The notes beneath the pieces were generated by a model. It saw nothing but the letters and a program-made list of their open reading frames with translations, ran no database searches and was not told where the DNA came from. From positions 1 to 7,521 of the forward strand of contig CALEMV010000042.1 of NCBI GenBank assembly GCA_937910655.1: DNA of 7,521 nucleotides. Direction: 5' to 3'. A program made the position numbers and the translations under genes. Positions 5,271 to 7,521 of this stretch are shown piece by piece. The DNA comes from an uncultured Solobacterium sp. (GTDB taxonomy: Bacteria > Bacillota_I > Bacilli_A > Erysipelotrichales > Erysipelotrichaceae). Position 1 is the stretch's first letter; every line of letters starts with the position of its first letter.

Positions 5271-6002
5271 ATGGAACGATTACAGAAGACAATAGCGAAG
5301 GCGGGTATTGCCAGCCGTCGTAAAGCAGAAGAACTCATTGTTAGTGGCAAGGTCAAGGTAAATGGCGTTGTTGTAACAGAGCTTGGAACACAAGTATCTC
5401 CTGATGATGATATTAGTGTTAATGGTGTTGTATTAAAGAAAGAAGAAAAGGTGTATTACCTTTTAAATAAACCTCGTAGGGTTATCTCTAGTGTCAGTGA
5501 TGAAAAGGGTAGAGAAACCGTTCTTTCGTATCTTAGTGATGTAAAAGAGCGTATCTATCCAGTTGGTCGTTTGGATTATGATACTTCTGGTATTTTATTA
5601 CTAACGAATGATGGTGATTTTGCCAATGCGATGATGCATCCATCTTCACATTTACCAAAGACTTATGAAGTTGCGGTAACAGGTGTACTTACGGATGATA
5701 TGTTAAATCGCTTAGCAAAGGGGATTATGTTATCGGATGGTAAGACATTACCAGCCGAAGTAGTATTATTAGAACGTTCTACGAAGAAAAATAAAACCGT
5801 ACTCCACATTACAATCCAAGAAGGACGCAATCGTGAAGTACGGCGTATGATGGAATATTTCCATTGTGAAGTTACAAGACTGAATCGTATTGGCTATGGT
5901 TTCTTAGATTTAGGAAATCTAAGACAAGGCCAATATCGTAAATTACGTAGTTTTGAAGTACGTAAGTTGCTTGCGATGGTAAAACATTCAACTGAAGACT
6001 AA
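5271..6002 (+). CDS. rluB: 23S rRNA pseudouridine synthase, RluB/RsuA family
   Basis: The 243-residue protein has the full RsuA/RluB layout. An N-terminal S4 RNA-binding domain (about 2-48) begins MERLQKTIAKAGIASRRKAE. The catalytic domain follows, with the motif GRLDYDTSG and the nucleophile Asp102. Conserved supporting segments are YYLLNKP (62-68), LLTNDGDFAN, HPSSHLPKTYEV and the C-terminal EGRNREVRRM. The enzyme converts uridine to pseudouridine in rRNA; RluB acts on 23S rRNA at the site equivalent to E. coli U2605, near the peptidyl transferase centre. RluB is preferred over RsuA or RluF because of overall resemblance to Firmicutes RluB (B. subtilis YpuL), but specificity within this family is hard to prove by eye. 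The gene lies 13 bases after the ParB-like gene and its stop overlaps the stop of the convergent rqcH by 4 bases. Confidence 0.93.
   Translation: MERLQKTIAKAGIASRRKAEELIVSGKVKVNGVVVTELGTQVSPDDDISVNGVVLKKEEKVYYLLNKPRRVISSVSDEKGRETVLSYLSDVKERIYPVGRLDYDTSGILLLTNDGDFANAMMHPSSHLPKTYEVAVTGVLTDDMLNRLAKGIMLSDGKTLPAEVVLLERSTKKNKTVLHITIQEGRNREVRRMMEYFHCEVTRLNRIGYGFLDLGNLRQGQYRKLRSFEVRKLLAMVKHSTED
5890..5933. repeat. Hairpin inside the 3' end of rluB
   Basis: TCTTAGATTT (5902-5911) pairs perfectly with AAATCTAAGA (5915-5924) around a 3-base loop. An outer 5-bp stem, TTGGC (5890-5894) with GCCAA (5929-5933), encloses it. No T-run follows on either strand, so it is not an obvious terminator. It could be a chance result of the coding sequence (FLDLGNLRQG). 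Confidence 0.4.
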
Positions 6003-7521
6003 AGAGAAATATATTGACTGATTTGTTCCTCATCAGGATCAATATAAATCATCTTATATTTACCTAGTTCAACCATTCCGGGTTTCGCACCTGGAATTTT
6101 TTTGAGGTTTTTAATAGGGCAATACGCAACTGGAACACTAGAGGACATACGGCCTGCTGAGAAGTAAGCTGCGATATTTGCGGCTAGACGCATCGTATAC
6201 TCATCTGGATTTTCATCATGTACAACAACATGTGAACCATGATAATCCTTCGTATGGAACCAAATATTACTCTTTTTCGTATGCCAAGTAAGCGCATCAT
6301 TTTGTAAGTTATTTTTACCGAAGGAAATAGAGATACCTTGTTCTGTCGTAATCGTAGTATATGAAGGTGATACATCTTTTTTCTTTTTCTTCTTTTTGAC
6401 TTTTTCCTTCTCGAAAAGATATCCTTGTTTGACGAGTTCTTCGCGAATTTCCATTGCAGTTTCAAAATCAGCATATTTAAGCTGTTCTGATAGTCCGCTA
6501 AAATAATCGATTTCCATTTGGCAGAGTTGAATTTGTTCCTGCAAGTACACTTGACCTTTCTTTAACTTATTGTATTTTTGGAATGCTTTACGAGCATTTC
6601 CTTTACCATCTAATTTAGGATCTAGTGGAATATGGACAAGAGCGTCATCTACAAAACTATTTAGAGTAATCTCCTTGAGTCCTTTTGTATCAGTGATTTG
6701 ATATGCGTAAAGTAAATCTCCATACTCACGCCATTTATCACAATCCTTAGCAGCCTCGTATTCTTCGATTAAACGAGGTAGCTTTGTGCTTTGGTGTTTT
6801 AATTGTCGATTGATAAAGTGTTGAATATCACCAGAAATCTGTTTAATTCTTTCTTTTTCTTCACGATGGAAGTAGAGGATATCAATTCCTTCAAAAAGAG
6901 GATATTCCTTACATGGTCCAATACTTGTTAAATCAATACAGTGGAAAACTGGTTCATTATCACTATTAGCGATAAAGATTGATTTACTGTTAGAGATCTC
7001 CTCCATGATGCTATGGAAGGTTTGTCCTTTTGACATACGATATTCAACTTCTTTCACAAGAAATGGTGAAAAACCAGAGAACTGTTTTGTAAGAGATATA
7101 GTTGTATCTACAATCTGTTCGGTGAAAGGATTCTTCTTATCTTGAGAAGGTGTTTGGATAAATTCAGCACCTGCTTGAATGGTACGTCTACTATTTTCAA
7201 ATGGTGGAATACGCTTCATCGCATCAATGATTCGATTTTGTGCGTTTACTAAAATTACATTGGCGTATTTGCCCATTAACTCTACGTATAGTTTAAGATA
7301 CTCTAGATCACCAATTTCATTATGATGACGAATATCAAAAACCATCCAACGGTCTAAATCTGCCTGTTGAATTTTTTCGACGATAGAACCTTCTAGATAT
7401 TTACGTAATACCATTACAAAGTTGGAAGGCTCATTAGGAGTAGGATAACTACGATTCGTAAACAGAATTCGGTTATATACGGAATGTGTCGAAATCAATA
7501 ATTGTTTTTTACCTGCAGTAC
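5999..7521 (-). CDS. rqcH: RqcH / NFACT family ribosome quality control protein (5' end outside window)
   Basis: The frame is open to the right edge, and residues before the TTG at 7498 (TAGKKQLL) fit the family, so roughly the first 40 residues lie outside the window and about 507 are present. RqcH (B. subtilis YloA; older name fibronectin-binding protein A) binds 50S subunits with obstructed peptidyl-tRNA and recruits tRNA-Ala to add C-terminal alanine tails, marking the nascent chain for degradation. The NFACT-N part holds LRKYLEGSIVEKIQ and then ADLDRW, whose Asp (7352-7354) and Arg (7349-7351) match the D97/R98 pair needed for tailing in B. subtilis. A helical coiled-coil middle follows, then a linker with seven consecutive lysines (6377-6397). 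The NFACT-R RNA-binding domain comes last, with ISFGKNNLQND and WFHTKDYHGSHVVV. The fibronectin-binding label is historical. It converges on rluB with a 4-base overlap. Confidence 0.93.
   Translation of the reverse strand, partial: TAGKKQLLISTHSVYNRILFTNRSYPTPNEPSNFVMVLRKYLEGSIVEKIQQADLDRWMVFDIRHHNEIGDLEYLKLYVELMGKYANVILVNAQNRIIDAMKRIPPFENSRRTIQAGAEFIQTPSQDKKNPFTEQIVDTTISLTKQFSGFSPFLVKEVEYRMSKGQTFHSIMEEISNSKSIFIANSDNEPVFHCIDLTSIGPCKEYPLFEGIDILYFHREEKERIKQISGDIQHFINRQLKHQSTKLPRLIEEYEAAKDCDKWREYGDLLYAYQITDTKGLKEITLNSFVDDALVHIPLDPKLDGKGNARKAFQKYNKLKKGQVYLQEQIQLCQMEIDYFSGLSEQLKYADFETAMEIREELVKQGYLFEKEKVKKKKKKKDVSPSYTTITTEQGISISFGKNNLQNDALTWHTKKSNIWFHTKDYHGSHVVVHDENPDEYTMRLAANIAAYFSAGRMSSSVPVAYCPIKNLKKIPGAKPGMVELGKYKMIYIDPDEEQISQYISL
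6001..6046 (-). terminator. Candidate terminator embedded in the end of rqcH
   Basis: TATATTGACTGAT (6010-6022) pairs with ATCAG (6032-6036) and TCAATATA (6039-6046), leaving a 2-base bulge and a 9-base loop: 13 pairs in all. Read on the minus strand, the stem is followed at once by TTTCTCTTT and then the TAG stop, so hairpin and U-rich tail lie inside the last codons of rqcH. The stem is GC-poor, so its strength is uncertain. It is the only terminator-like structure near the point where rluB and rqcH converge and might act in both directions. Confidence 0.45.

Noticed and set aside
6184..6474. Alternative minus-strand frame inside rqcH, rich in Lys and Arg
   Set aside because: Its basic stretch is the A-rich lysine run read in another frame, and NFACT-R motifs confirm the main frame.

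Overview
The window reads as ordinary chromosomal sequence from a low-GC Gram-positive (Firmicutes-type) bacterium. It is AT-rich with short intergenic gaps. Ribosome binding sites are strong and Bacillus-like (GAGGTGAT, GGAGGT, AGGAGAG). Genes end in TAA or TAG, and tryptophan is TGG in every frame read, so the standard code applies. The gene set (oligoendopeptidase F, a long-form Cys glutathione peroxidase, a Nudix Ap4A-hydrolase-like protein, RluB, RqcH/NFACT) would suit an Erysipelotrichia-like or related Firmicute. That placement is an impression from protein style, not a measured result.

Layout. Bases 1-1050 hold the 3' part of a gene that enters from the left edge; it encodes a YjbR/MmcQ-type domain followed by an EVE/PUA-like domain. 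After 21 bases comes pepF (1072-2877), probably in the same transcript. A perfect 11-bp hairpin and an AT-rich promoter region with PerR-box-like sequence lead into glutathione peroxidase (2966-3514). A cre-like site and a good sigma-A-type promoter precede a two-gene unit: a Nudix hydrolase (3591-4016) and a cysteine-peptidase-fold protein of unknown function (4019-4891), closed by a clear intrinsic terminator (4891-4915). A second short unit follows: a 91-residue stand-alone ParB-like protein (4982-5257) and rluB (5271-6002). rluB converges on rqcH (minus strand, 5999 to the right edge), with the two stop codons overlapping by 4 bases. A hairpin with a U-rich tail inside the end of rqcH may terminate that transcript.

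How the genes fit together. The right third is translation-related: RluB modifies 23S rRNA and RqcH handles stalled 50S subunits. The middle has a stress flavour: peroxide removal by GPx and probable removal of the alarmone-like Ap4A by the Nudix enzyme. PepF recycles short peptides. No mobile element, CRISPR array, tRNA, rRNA or toxin-antitoxin pair is visible, and no intergenic gap exceeds about 90 bases. I see no convincing new multi-gene system. The least-explained items are the YjbR/EVE-like fusion, the cysteine-peptidase-like partner of the Nudix enzyme, and the stand-alone ParB-like protein next to rluB.
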